A program made the position numbers and the translations under genes. The notes beneath the pieces were generated by a model. That model was not told the origin of the DNA and did not search any database. It saw only the letters and a list, made by a program, of their open reading frames with translations. A stretch of DNA of 64,000 nucleotides. Origin: Piscicola geometra (taxonomy: Eukaryota > Annelida > Clitellata > Hirudinida > Piscicolidae). Below, piece after piece: positions 1 to 11,100 of this stretch (position 1 is its first letter; every line of letters begins with the position of its first letter). The stretch is taken from assembly GCA_943735955.1 (NCBI GenBank), contig OX030958.1, positions 3,775,031 through 3,839,030 on the forward strand, read 5' to 3'.

Positions 1-484
1 TCTTTCGGATTTAATTATAAACAAAACTCTCTTTTCTCGGTGATGTGTAGTAATTCCAAAGTTTAAAACAACAATAAATGTGTAAAATGTACAAATAATT
101 TTTGTTACTTTTTTATTGAATATTGATTTATATCATTGCCAAATAGTTTTTTTTCATAACCTAAGCATGCTATCATCAGACCTTTCTTCTAAAATCAATA
201 ATTTTTCATTTTATTTTATGGATTTAATATTTTCAGATAATTTTATTATTTATTATGACTCCCAAAATAGCTCTTTAAAAAGTTAAAAGTAAAACATAAA
301 ACAGACTTATTTGAAACTTTCAAATTGAAAGTGTTGTTTTTAAACACGCAAAATATATCATATAACATCAATTGTAATAAAGAAATAAATAAAATAAACA
401 TATATCTTAAAAATTAGTAAAATCCAGTTCAATCGTATAGGATTTCTAAGTCTTTTAACTGTTAAGCTCTCAAATTGCTTTGAG
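1..484. other. AT-rich upstream DNA, no gene seen
   Basis: Very AT-rich sequence with no exon-like open frame and no repeat that could be recognised. It must contain the promoter and 5' UTR of the DESI1-like gene that starts at 485, but no convincing TATA or initiator element could be picked out of the general AT background. Confidence 0.5.
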
Positions 485-1699
485 ATGGCACCTAAATATG
501 AGGTTGAATTATATGTCTACGATTTATCCCAAGGGATGGCCAAAACACTAGGACCATTGATTATAAGTTAGTATATTTATTTTCATGATATACTGGTAAA
601 TTAAATAAATCTTAGCTTTTTTGAAGAAAATATTATTTTTGCATTATCATTATTGAATAATGAATATATCACTTCAAGTTTCCTTTCATGATTTAGCATT
701 TTTATTCAATATCACACAGATAAAAATATAGAAGGGATTTGGCATACTGGAGTTAATGTGTATGGTAGAGAGTATTTCTTTGGCAGCAATGGGATCCAGT
801 ATGTTGAGCCAGTTGGTATTCTTAGACTCCAAACTGCCAAGATTTAATTATTCCAGTAATGTTTGAATGATTAAAGAGTATAATATCATATAATCATCGT
901 TTAACAGGGCACCACAATATTAGGCCACACATATAAGATAATGCCGATGGGCAAAACAGAAGTAACCATTGATATCTTCGAAGATTATCTGAGAGATCTG
1001 TCTAGTGAACTTTTCAGGTCAAATATTCCAAGAATTATATTCATTTTATTCGTTTTAACAATTATTTTTTAAACTTGCTATACAAGAGCCATTTAAGCAA
1101 CAATAAAAACATTCACAGCGCAGATAAATACAACCTTCTCGAACACAACTGCAACACATTTTCCAACACGGTAGTTTCTTTCCTTCTGAACAAACAAATT
1201 CCTCAATACATCCTCGACTTGCCCAAGGAAATCCAGGATTCGTTCGTAGCTTTTTGTTTTTCACTTTGTTTGTTATCTTGACAAAGACGTTTATTATTCA
1301 GCAAGACTTTTATAAATTGTTATAAAACTACTTGAATTTTTTTTTTAATATTTATATTTCGCGCAAATATTTTTTAGGCATTTGGGGGTACTTTTGAAGC
1401 CGATGCTGGAAAACGTGATCAGGGGCCAACGCATGGTTCCTTCAGGCGGCACTCCCTTGCTGGCGAAGCATGCCCCCTCGACTTCTGCTGGGGAATCTTC
1501 ATCTAGTGAAGGCAAGAAGGAGAAGAAGGATGCAAAGAAGGACAAGAAGAACAAAAATAACATGAACGCCTCCAAGCACTTCGACGGAGGGCATGGTAGT
1601 GATGAGGAGGTGGAGGAGAGGAGGATGAGGTTGCAGAGGTTGTTGAGAGAAACCCTCCAGAGGTACAGAGATGAGGAGGCCAGGGCTGAACAAGTGTGA
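485..1699 (+). CDS. DESI1: DESI1-like deSUMOylating isopeptidase (PPPDE peptidase)
   Basis: Five exons: 485-566, 720-811, 908-1017, 1119-1241 and 1378-1699, giving 242 aa. The PPPDE thiol-protease fold is recognisable throughout: an N-terminal [15 protein letters not shown] strand, the catalytic His (His36) in [19 protein letters not shown], and the catalytic Cys (Cys106) in [11 protein letters not shown], followed by [11 protein letters not shown]. In DESI1 this His/Cys pair cleaves SUMO isopeptide bonds in the cytoplasm and nucleus. The exon 2 donor was chosen at 812 because it restores the family length between the FFGS and GTTILG segments. The C-terminus is longer than in vertebrate DESI1 (about 168 aa) and ends in a Lys-rich stretch and a charged, probably helical tail of unknown role. 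The start is the first ATG of the first exon and gives the expected family N-terminus. The neighbour to the right is convergent. Confidence 0.9.
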
Positions 1700-2205
1700 T
1701 GTCGTTCATTTGTAAACGAGCTTTAAACTTGTTTTTATGTATCTAAGAAACCTACTTTTTCTTTCTTTTTTTCTGCCATTAACACGTTAGATAATTTGTT
1801 AACTTCATTTATACATTCATATCTCGTGTAGGTTGTTACAGTCTTGTGCGGCTACTCAATGAAAGTTTAAATAACGCAAATAAATGATAAGAGTCAATAA
1901 ATGTAAAAACAGAAGCATTATATTAGATTTAAAGTCTAGACGCTCGAGAAACGTAAAGGGTCTAAGCGAAAGCTATAGTTGTTAAAATCATTAGCTGAGA
2001 TAGTAAATAAAGAAGAAATGAATATTTAGTAAATTCAACTTAGTTATCTAATTACCTGGTTAATACGTTGTGAAGCTAGACTTTATTATATTATCTTAGT
2101 ATTCAAATGGGCTAACGGATTTTTTTCAAAGAATATATATATATACGGATAAATTGCAAAAATAATAAACATTTTGGTCATAAAAGCACTCTTTGACTGC
2201 GATGA
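1700..2205. other. Convergent intergenic region
   Basis: Tail-to-tail spacer between the DESI1-like gene (+) and decarboxylase copy A (-). It is AT-rich and holds the 3' UTRs of both. The part next to 2206 resembles the sequence after the stop codon of copy B at 13132, so the inverted duplication runs at least some 40 bp past the stop codon. Confidence 0.5.
1879..1901 (+). promoter_or_regulatory. Polyadenylation signals of the DESI1-like gene
   Basis: Two AATAAA hexamers, at 1879-1884 and 1896-1901, lie about 180-200 nt after the DESI1-like stop codon and are the first such signals downstream. Their spacing fits a 3' UTR end, but the cleavage site is not directly visible. Confidence 0.5.
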
Positions 2206-5179
2206 TCATTCGGCAAGCTCGTCAACCTTTCTTTTTGTGAGGCTCTGGTGCAGCTGTTGGATCACGCTCCAGGCATACTCGATGTCTTTTTCCTCACACA
2301 ACGAAGAGCAGATGGCAAATCGGAGAACAAAAGCGTCTTGAACCAGCGTGGCTGTCATGAAAAGTCGGCCATCTTTTTTTATCTCGTCTGCTAACTCGCG
2401 TGTTTCGGCATTTCCAGACTGTAGAGGAGAAGGTTGCTGGTGTTGAAAAATGTAAAATAAAGAAAGAATCTGGAGCTGATGAAAGTCTTGTTTAATTTTA
2501 ATTCATCAAACTCTGAGGGATATCTTAATGGCTTTCTGGCACGAGCCTTCAGTCGGAAGCAGACGAGCGCCATGATCACCTCGTTGACCACCTCGAAGTC
2601 GTCGTCTCCTCGCACCAAAGTCTCAAACAACTTTGCCAGTCCTATGTCCTTGGTGCATAACGAATTTAAAAAAAGTGGGACTAAAGAATTAAATGTTTAT
2701 GCCATTCTTACCCTAGTCTACAAGGTAATGACACTACTGTAAAACACCATGTATAAGACGCACTTTTTTGTCTCTTAGTTTTACGGTTAAGCAAATCTGA
2801 AGAACCTTTCTGATGTACTCCTGCAGCCCTTTCACGCCAACCATCCGCATCACGAACCACAACTTCAACGAACGAAAGCGCCTTCCGAGCGGTATCTGCC
2901 AATGCTGACAAACGAAGCCGAGAATTAAAATAAGCCTAGCGACTTTTTCAAAACGTTTAAAGAATTTTATTAATGTGTTGATTCTTTAAAGATTATAAAT
3001 GAGTTCATTATAATTAATTAAATCAGTGATTTACTCGATAGTCGCAAAGGACATCTTGCTGACTGTGCTGTAAGATCAGCGGCTCCAGTTTGAAAGTTTC
3101 AATCATGTAGCTGGCGTCCTTGAACCTTTGCGTTGAGTGTCTTTATGTCAATTTTTAATAAAACTTCAAGATGTTGTTTTCTCAAATAAAACTTACCCAC
3201 CAAAATGCCGAGCAGTCGAAGTTAACCATGAGCCACTTGTGTGCGTTCGTATTGAAGGAGTCAGCGTGCTGTGTGTGGGAGTAGTTGTTGGTGAGCAAGC
3301 CTCAGGCATGCTTCTCACTGCTGCATACCTCGACTCCTCGCATCAAGTATCGCATCTCAGGACACACAAAGGCCGATCCTGCGTACGCGGCATCAACGTG
3401 CATCCACAAGTCATGATCCTTACCTTGCGAGAAAGAAAACTAATTCAACTTCGAATGAAATATTTATCTAGTTTTCAAAGTTTTCAAATCTGCAAACTTT
3501 AAATAAAATGCTCGTTCGAGCGCTCTTGAATTTGAGGAAAAATCGCTCTAGAAATTTATTTGATTGATTGATTGATTGTTGATTTAGATGAATTTCTAGA
3601 AGTTGATACGAACAGACTGGAGCGATGGAGTCGATTGGGTCGAAGTAGCAAGTGGACGTTGTTCCGAGAGTGGCCACGCACTTGTAGGTGTCAAGTGAAT
3701 TAAATGTATCTATTAGTTAAATAAAAAGCATTTATCTCTTTCTTATTTTAATAGAAAGCAACTAAACCATGACGGGGGTGAGTCCTTGAGCGATGTCCTG
3801 CTCGATGTGACGCTTCAGTGACACGGCGCACATGCCGCCTTTGTCGTCCACGTCGACCTTCCTGCCCTGCAACAACAAGATCATCGCTGCCCGTTCCACA
3901 GACGAATGCGCCTGGCAAGTTGAAAGTCTTGCAAAAAGAAAGAATATAATTTAAAAACGATCATTAATAATTATAACTAAATTATTTATTTTTATTCATT
4001 AATAATTATTAGTTCATTTATACTCATCCTAATTAAGTTACGCAACAAAGTGTCAACCTCTCTAGAAAAGTACACGACCATCTTGTTTGGGTCGCTGACG
4101 TGTTTGAGCTTTATGGCCTTGCTTCTTGCCGCCAAAAAAGCCACCAGCACTGACTCACTCGCCGTTCCCTTCGTAAATGCATCAATCCGTCTTGAGAGTT
4201 GTCTTCGATAGCGCTCATTGGAATGCAAGAACTTTCATTTGACAAGCTACTTACCAAGTGCGATTTATTCGTAGCTTTAATTCTAGCATTGTAAACCTCT
4301 ATATACAGCTCTTTACTTTTAAAGTCTTAGTTTTCAAATCCTGTTTTGATGCGAAAGTAGCTTGAAACTTTATAGTAAGCCCTTTTTTGGTCCACCTTTG
4401 CACCACCCACCTGGATAATTCCTCCGCTCTCGGGAGGCTCGTAGAAGCATTCAGGCAGTCCGAGCAGCTTAGCCAGCCACTTCATCACCACCATCTCCAA
4501 CTCCGTGCAAGAGGGAGACGACTCCTTCATTGAGAGAAAACATTTCCCATTCCATTTAGGAACAATTAATGTTTCACGTCTTTCAGGATTTTCAAGAGCA
4601 TGATTTAAACAGAAAAAAAAAGAAACGCTGAACTTTTTAACCCATGAGAATCCGATGATTCCAAGAGCGTCCGAGATAATATCGCCAAGGATGGCTGGAA
4701 CGGAGTTTCCAGAAGGAAAGTAAGCGTGGAAGTGAACACTGTGCCAGTGAGTCACCTGTGTTGAGATGTTTAATAAAAGTACATTTTAAAAAATATGAAT
4801 TTTATTTACAAATTCTAAAATTTCAAAGTTGTTTATTTTATTCCTATTCATTTATTTGTAATATTTAATACTTTGAAATCAACTAAAGGACATTAGAAGT
4901 TCTTCAAACTGTCGAATATCATAAAATAAAAATGCTTTTTGAAAGCAGTGATGGACGCACGCCAGGCATGATGAGGGCGTCGAAGTCCTTCATCACTTCC
5001 TCCAGCGTCTCAGCCTCCGTCGGAGCCTCCTTCGGCATCAACTTCTCCAGGTAACCAGGCTGCACCTTCGAGACGGGAGTTTGTGTCTTGAGGCCCTGCC
5101 AGTAGCGAGCCATGCGCTCCAGCACCACCGCTCCTTGCTCCCGAAGCTGCTTCCCGTCTAACGCTTTGAAACTCGCCAT
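2206..5179 (-). CDS. Aromatic amino-acid/tyrosine decarboxylase, copy A
   Basis: Twelve exons on the minus strand: 5179-4961, 4755-4642, 4524-4411, 4168-4058, 3911-3768, 3680-3614, 3423-3329, 3268-3201, 3125-3035, 2904-2806, 2648-2547 and 2418-2206. They give 478 aa, the normal size for this PLP-dependent group II decarboxylase family. Seen are the substrate segment [13 protein letters not shown], the conserved AHSSVER His, [11 protein letters not shown], the PLP lysine in [18 protein letters not shown], and [21 protein letters not shown] after FHAYFP and NTN before the lysine favour tyrosine decarboxylase (tyramine synthesis) over DOPA decarboxylase, but this is inference. Every exon has the same length as in copy B. 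In the catalytic loop the residue aligned to the family's catalytic Tyr is Ile (PLILQH, residue 328), so its activity may differ. Intron 11 uses a GC donor (2546-2545). No frameshift or stop was seen. Confidence 0.88.
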
Positions 5180-5750
5180 TTCAAGATGCTCTTTGCAAAA
5201 GAATTGAACTTGGAATTATTTAGGTATTTTTGCAACTATTAAGGAATTTGGGAACTATTAGCTTTATATCAATTATATGAAATAATTGTTTTTATTTTTC
5301 GGTTTCCATTATTTTTGATTCACATAAATAGATGAAGTCTTAAATAAAATTATAGGCTTGACAACTTGAAATAAAACTCGGAATTAAATAAATACAAAGT
5401 TTTTTTGTCCTAACAGCTGCTACTTATAATAATTCTTTCAAGTGAAACTTTCTGAGTCCAAGGTCTTATATTCTTTTTTTATTTCTTTAAATTTTTTTTC
5501 ATACTTCACATTTGTATGAAGTGATATTATCTTGTATCAAAAACCGTTAAATTTCTAAATATTTCACAAATTTTAACCAATAAAACCATCTTTGAAACCT
5601 CCGATTAAATTGGACCCTAACCCTTTTGAAACTTGGGGTGAAGAGATAATGTGCAAGATGAAGAAACGACCAGCTGTGAAAATGACTGGCTGGCAGAAAC
5701 AAACCATTCTATACAGACATTCTAAATAAAATAAAATACAATACAATAAA

Positions 5751-5997
5751 ACGTGGAGCAGGGATGGCTTGGATGATAGACGCCTGACTTGCGACTCAAA
5801 AGTTGCCTGTTCGAATCCCTAATAAGCAACCTTGAACTATCATATAATAACTATCATATACCTAGTGTATATGATGCGGTGTTTGCGACGTATGCATTGA
5901 GAGATGTGTACGTCGTGTGGAGTGGCGTCTCTGGCGCATAAGAACCATTGTAACATGGCCTGCGTCTGTCAGGCTGTGAGTAATACAAACCAAAAAC
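5751..5997 (+). mobile_element. tRNA-derived SINE, copy 1
   Basis: About 247 bp beginning with a tRNA-like head. An A-box-like TGGCTTGGATGATAGACG is followed by a B-box GTTCGAATCC, then a tRNA-unrelated body ending in GTCAGGCTGTGAGTAATACA and an A-rich tail. It is flanked by a perfect 14-bp target-site duplication, ACAATACAATAAAA, at 5737-5750 and 5998-6011. This is what LINE-mobilised, Pol III-transcribed SINEs look like. A second copy lies at 7171-7412. Confidence 0.85.
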
Positions 5998-6346
5998 ACA
6001 ATACAATAAAATTCATTAAAACGACGAATAGAATCAACGTGGCGTAAACCCGAGCGGTGTTTAAGACCATTCGGTTTTGACTAGTGATACAACTTATCCT
6101 GTTTTGAAGACTTTGAAGAGTTCAATATGACAACTTCTTTGAATACGCTAGCCGAAAGAAAAAAGTTTATGTAGACGGAAGACTGTTTCAAATACTTATG
6201 CGCTCTTGAATTTGAAGAAAAAGCGCTAAAAAAAGCTTATTTGTGTTTCAAGGAGAAAGACCGGTGTGTCTTTAATATTACGAAACGGTGTCGGTCGTCA
6301 AAGAGTACAATCTACATTGACATTTTGGCACCAAACACGTAGCTTG

Positions 6347-6860
6347 CAGTGTTATTTTCGTAACGAAAACTAAAACGAAAACGAGAATTCTGAATAATCG
6401 TTCCACGAAAACGGAAATAAAAACAAAATTAATTTTCAAAACGAAAAAGAAAATAAAAACTATAATTATTTCCAAAATAAAACTGAAATAAAAACTATAA
6501 TTATTTTCAAAACGAAAATTAAATACATTTTTATGATATGCCATAATATGCAAATGAATAATTTATAAACCAAATTTATGTCTGTGTTATAAACATTATC
6601 TTTGGGCTTAATGAAAGTAGCGCCATTTATAAAACGGTATTTTATTACCGCTTCGCTTTGTCAATTAAATTATCAATTATTTTAATCGTAAATTTGTTAT
6701 TATATTTCAAACTATAATTATTTTTAAAACTCAAACGAAAATAAAAACTTTAATTAGTTGCAAAACGAAAACGAAAATAGCGAAAATAAAAACTATAATT
6801 AATTCCAAAACGAAACTGAAATAAAAACTATAATTATTTTATGAAACGAAAATAACACTG
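6347..6860. mobile_element. hAT-type MITE, 514 bp
   Basis: Terminal inverted repeats CAGTGTTATTTTCGT at both ends and a perfect 8-bp target-site duplication, GTAGCTTG, at 6339-6346 and 6861-6868. The interior is A-rich and made of repeated AAAACGAAAATAAAAACT-like motifs. No transposase reading frame is present, so it is non-autonomous. The TIR start CAGTG and the 8-bp duplication identify the hAT superfamily. Confidence 0.88.
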
Positions 6861-7170
6861 GTAGCTTGGTACGCTAAAGCTAGACTTCAAGAAAAGTAAC
6901 CAATTAAAAGGAAACTGCAGTCGTAACAGAGTTTGTTCTTGATATCCACAGCCAAAAACGAAGCTGCGGTCAAAGCTAGCTTCATTGTGGCTGAAGTAAT
7001 CGTACGGGATTTCAAGTATTTTTCAGAAAAAGCGTTTACCTTCAAGTTTTCGGTCTTTTCTGAAACTAAAAGTGCATATAAGTTTATTAAATTGAAATTC
7101 TATTTTTTAAGTTCTATATAATATATTATTTAATACATAATCTTTTTAATTGCCATCTAATTTTCATTTG

Positions 7171-7412
7171 GGGAGCGGGGATGGCTTAGATGGTAGATGT
7201 CGGGCTTGCGACTCAAAGGTTGCCTGTTCGAATCCTTACGGGCAACCGTGAACTATCATATACCTAGTGTATAAGATGCGGTGTTTGCGACGTATGCGGA
7301 GATGTGTAATTCGTGTGGAGTGGTGCCACTGGGGCATAAGAACCATGTTTCTAAGAACCATTGTAACATGGCCTGAGTCTGTCAGGCTGTGAGTAATACA
7401 GACCATAAAAAA
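7171..7412 (+). mobile_element. tRNA-derived SINE, copy 2
   Basis: Second copy of the SINE at 5751-5997, with the same A-box (TGGCTTAGATGGTAGATG) and B-box (GTTCGAATCC) order, the same body and the same GTAATACAGACC end. It differs by scattered substitutions and by a short internal duplication around the ACCATG motif. No clear target-site duplication was found. Confidence 0.8.
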
Positions 7413-8148
7413 TAAATTGTAAAAATTGCGAGTTAAGGCGTCTGAAATTTTATTGATATTAAAATATTGGTTTTTAACGTTTATTTCAATTTTATTGGCA
7501 TGTACATTGGCTAGTTTCACGCATTCATGCATTCACTTTCACTATTTGGGTAAAATTCACTTTTGTAATTTCGGGAAATATCGATGCTCGGAAATATACG
7601 ATTGGTGGTTGAAATAATTCAATATTAAGCTCATATTTGATTACGTTTTTATAACTCACAGTCCGATGTCTGCTTGTTATGCAGAAAAAAAATGGTTGCC
7701 ACTAATAATATGAGTTAAAGAACACATGTTCATTCACCCACTTTTCTCTAAACGAAATATAAATTAAATGGTTACCACAAATTAAACAGACGAAATATGA
7801 AAGAAACTAAAAAACAGAATATTTAAAAAAATTAATATGCAAACTAGCAAAGTCGCTAAATGAAACGAATGCATTCGTTTCAACTGAAAAAAATGCGGCT
7901 TAAAAGCAGTGGTAGCGAGCGTAAAATATGTGCGGGAAAAAAATAAAAAAGTGTGGGGGTATAATTCATTAAAATATTAAATTGTTTGTTTTTTGATTTA
8001 ATAAAATAGAATATTAATTAAATATTGTTGAAAATTCTGAAGAGTTTTAATAGTTTTGAAAATAATATAATTTCATACAAGAGTGAAATATATATTTTTG
8101 TAAAAGGAAAAAATCCAAATTCAATTCTTTTGCAAAGAGCATCTCGAA

Positions 8149-11100
8149 ATGGCGAGTTTCAAAGCGTTAGACGGGAAGCAGCTACGGGAGCAAGGGGCAG
8201 TGGTGCTGGAGCGCATGGCTCGCTACTGGCAGGGCCTCAAGACACAAACTCCCGTCTCGAAGGTGCAGCCTGGTTACCTGGAGAAGTTGATGCCGAAGGA
8301 GGCTCCGACGGAGGCTGAGACGCTGGAGGAAGTGATGAAGGACTTCGACGCCCTCATCATGCCTGGCGTGCGTCCACCACTGCTTCCTTTGTAAAATTTC
8401 TAAAGTTCTACGAAAAAAAAAAACTATTGAATATTTCTATTTGAGATAAATAGATAAAATATATTTGTTACACTAATGACTTTGGCGTTAATGGTTAAAA
8501 CTAGAGCTGTTCCACGATTAACTATTTTAATCGCCGTTAATCGTTCGATTAAAATTATTTATCGTATTTTAACTCAATGTTTTTAGCAAATTTGACATTA
8601 TTATAAAATAGTATTTTAAAATGTTTTTTCTAAAACTTGTATAAACGTTTAATCAGAATTTAAAAAAAAGTAATTTAGATTTAAAGAAAAAAACGAATCC
8701 ATAAGTGATAAAAAGGGCAAATATCACACATAATCTTTAAGCCAATACTCAAGCTAAAAATTAATCCACCTATGAAAAAATAAAAACGATTCCATAAATG
8801 ATAAAAATGCAATTGTCACACATATTTTTTGAGCAAGTAACTCAAGCAAACAAGTTCTCAACATTAGTTTGATCTAAAGAGACTCTTTTCTTGCTATCTA
8901 TGTGTCTTGAAAAGCTAAATAAACGTTCATATGGAGCTGTACTTGCAGGAGATGACAAGTACTTTCTTCCTAGTTTCACAAGAGCCGGATATGCTCCTTA
9001 GTGTTGTTGCCACCAAACAACTCTCAAAGCCTACCTCATATTCTTTTCTATAACGTTTAATGATTGACTTAGTAATCATTGAAATACCTTCATCTTCAGA
9101 ATCTGAAGTTTTTTTATGTTTGTAGTCTTGGTGAAGGCTGTATAGTTTTTTAGGTTTTCTTTTCTTCTAATAGTTTCTTTAACTCTTTCATTTTTTGAAA
9201 AAATTTACAGTTTTTAAATCGGGGGTCTAGTAATGTGGCAATTTTAACCATTGAATATTCTAATTAATCATTTTCTGGTTCAATTCGAAACCAAATTTGG
9301 TGTGTGAAACGATCGACATAAGCTGGATCATCTTCTGGAGTGCATATTTCTTGTGTAAAGTAACAAATTGCATGTAACACTATTGAACATTTAAAGTTTT
9401 TTGATGAAATGCAATTTTTCCTATTCGTTTGTTGACAGTAAATTAGGAAAGTGTTGTTGTTAACTTTCTGACAATATAACCAAAACAGAAAAAAAAACAG
9501 TTCAATTTAGATAAGTTTAAATGCATTACAAGTTTTCAATGCGTTAATTATTTTGAAATGCGTTAAAATATTTAACAGCGTTAAAAACGGTCGTTAATTG
9601 ATTTAAGCACAGCTCTAGTTGAGACGTTAAATAAAAGCTTTTCCCTCAAACGTCAAAATGAAAATTATAAGAATAATATAGTTTTTATCGATTTTTGTCA
9701 CTTATTGTCCTATTGAGATTCTGAAACATTAAAATTTACATTTAAAAAACAAAAAGAGAAAATGTAACATTGTGAGTGTTTATTAAGGGATGATGATAAT
9801 CACCATCACCTTTCTTTCACACAACCTAAGTTATCGCTGCTAAAATAATTGTAATTAATTAATTATTTACAGTTTAAAATAATTATTAATGCACGAAACA
9901 TTTTTGTATGCAAATTAGAATGGTAAATAAGCCTCAAATTGAGAACTCAAAAATACAATGACTCTGTGTACTGATGGAGGTCCTTAATCAATGAGTCATT
10001 ATAAGTTTACAAATAGAAAAAAATAATTATTATTCGATCAATTACGTGATTTTCCGGCGATACATCCTTTTGCAATCTAACTTGCCATCGTCATCAGCCT
10101 TTATATTGCCTTTAGATCCTTTAAAGCCATCGTTTCCACTCACTAATGCCCGCCTACAGCAACGTTCGAAGCCTCGACAAACGAACCATTACAGTCTGCA
10201 AGCATCTAATGAATAATCGGTCCTTTCAACTTATATTATTAGTAATGTCTTTCAATGAGTTTGTATAAACAAATTTAGATTGTTTAATTAAATTTAAATT
10301 AATTAAAAAAAAGATAGTATAGTTGTAGTTAGGATAACGTAAGGTGAAACCAAAAATAACTTGAGCAGAAAACAAATATTTGGCGAATACGCTTCGAACG
10401 CTATATCGCCTCGAGCACGCTTCTAGAGGCCTCAATAGGTGTGCATTAGCTATCACGAAGCATCTATCATATACGACGGTTTGGAAAATGTCTAATGGCA
10501 GTTGTTTGATTTCAAAGTATGTAATATGAAAGATGAAATGAATATGAAAAAAAGAAATGGGTTGAAATGTTATACTTAATCTTGAGAGTTCATACTTTTT
10601 TTGACCAAACGTCATGAACATCTCAACACAGTTGACTCACTGGCACAGTGTTCACTTCCACGCTTACTTTCCCACTGGAAACTCCGTTCCAGCCATCCTT
10701 GGCGATATAATCTCGGACGCTCTTGGAATCATCGGATTCTCATGGGTTAAAAAGTTCAGCGTTTCTTCATTTTCTGTTTAAGTCATGCTCTAGAAAATGC
10801 TGAAAGACGTGAAACATTAATTGTTCCTAAATGGAATGGGAAATGTTTTCTCCCAATGAAGGAGTCGTCTCCCTCTTGCACGGAGTTGGAGATGGTGGTG
10901 ATGAAGTGGCTGGCTAAGCTGCTCGGACTGCCTGAATGCTTCTACGAGGCTCCCGAGAGCGGAGGAATAATCCAGGTGGGTGAGGCAAAGGTGGACCAAA
11001 AAAGGGCTTACTATAAAGTTTCAAGCTACTTTCGCATCAAAAATAGGATTTGAAAACTAAGACTTTAAAAGTAAAGAGCTGTATATAGAGGTTTACAATG

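Larger units (their letters stand above)
5180..8148. other. Head-to-head spacer between the two decarboxylase genes
   Basis: About 3 kb separating the two start codons, so it must carry both promoters. Similarity between the arms continues only some 40 bp upstream of each ATG (a shared GCAAAGAGCATCT block) and then stops. The spacer contains two tRNA-derived SINEs and a hAT-type MITE, listed separately. The remainder is AT-rich with no exon-like frame. Confidence 0.6.

Noticed and set aside
5752..5835. Possible tRNA gene
   Set aside because: A and B boxes are present, but the sequence recurs as part of a longer element with a target-site duplication and A-rich tail; this is a SINE head, not a tRNA gene.
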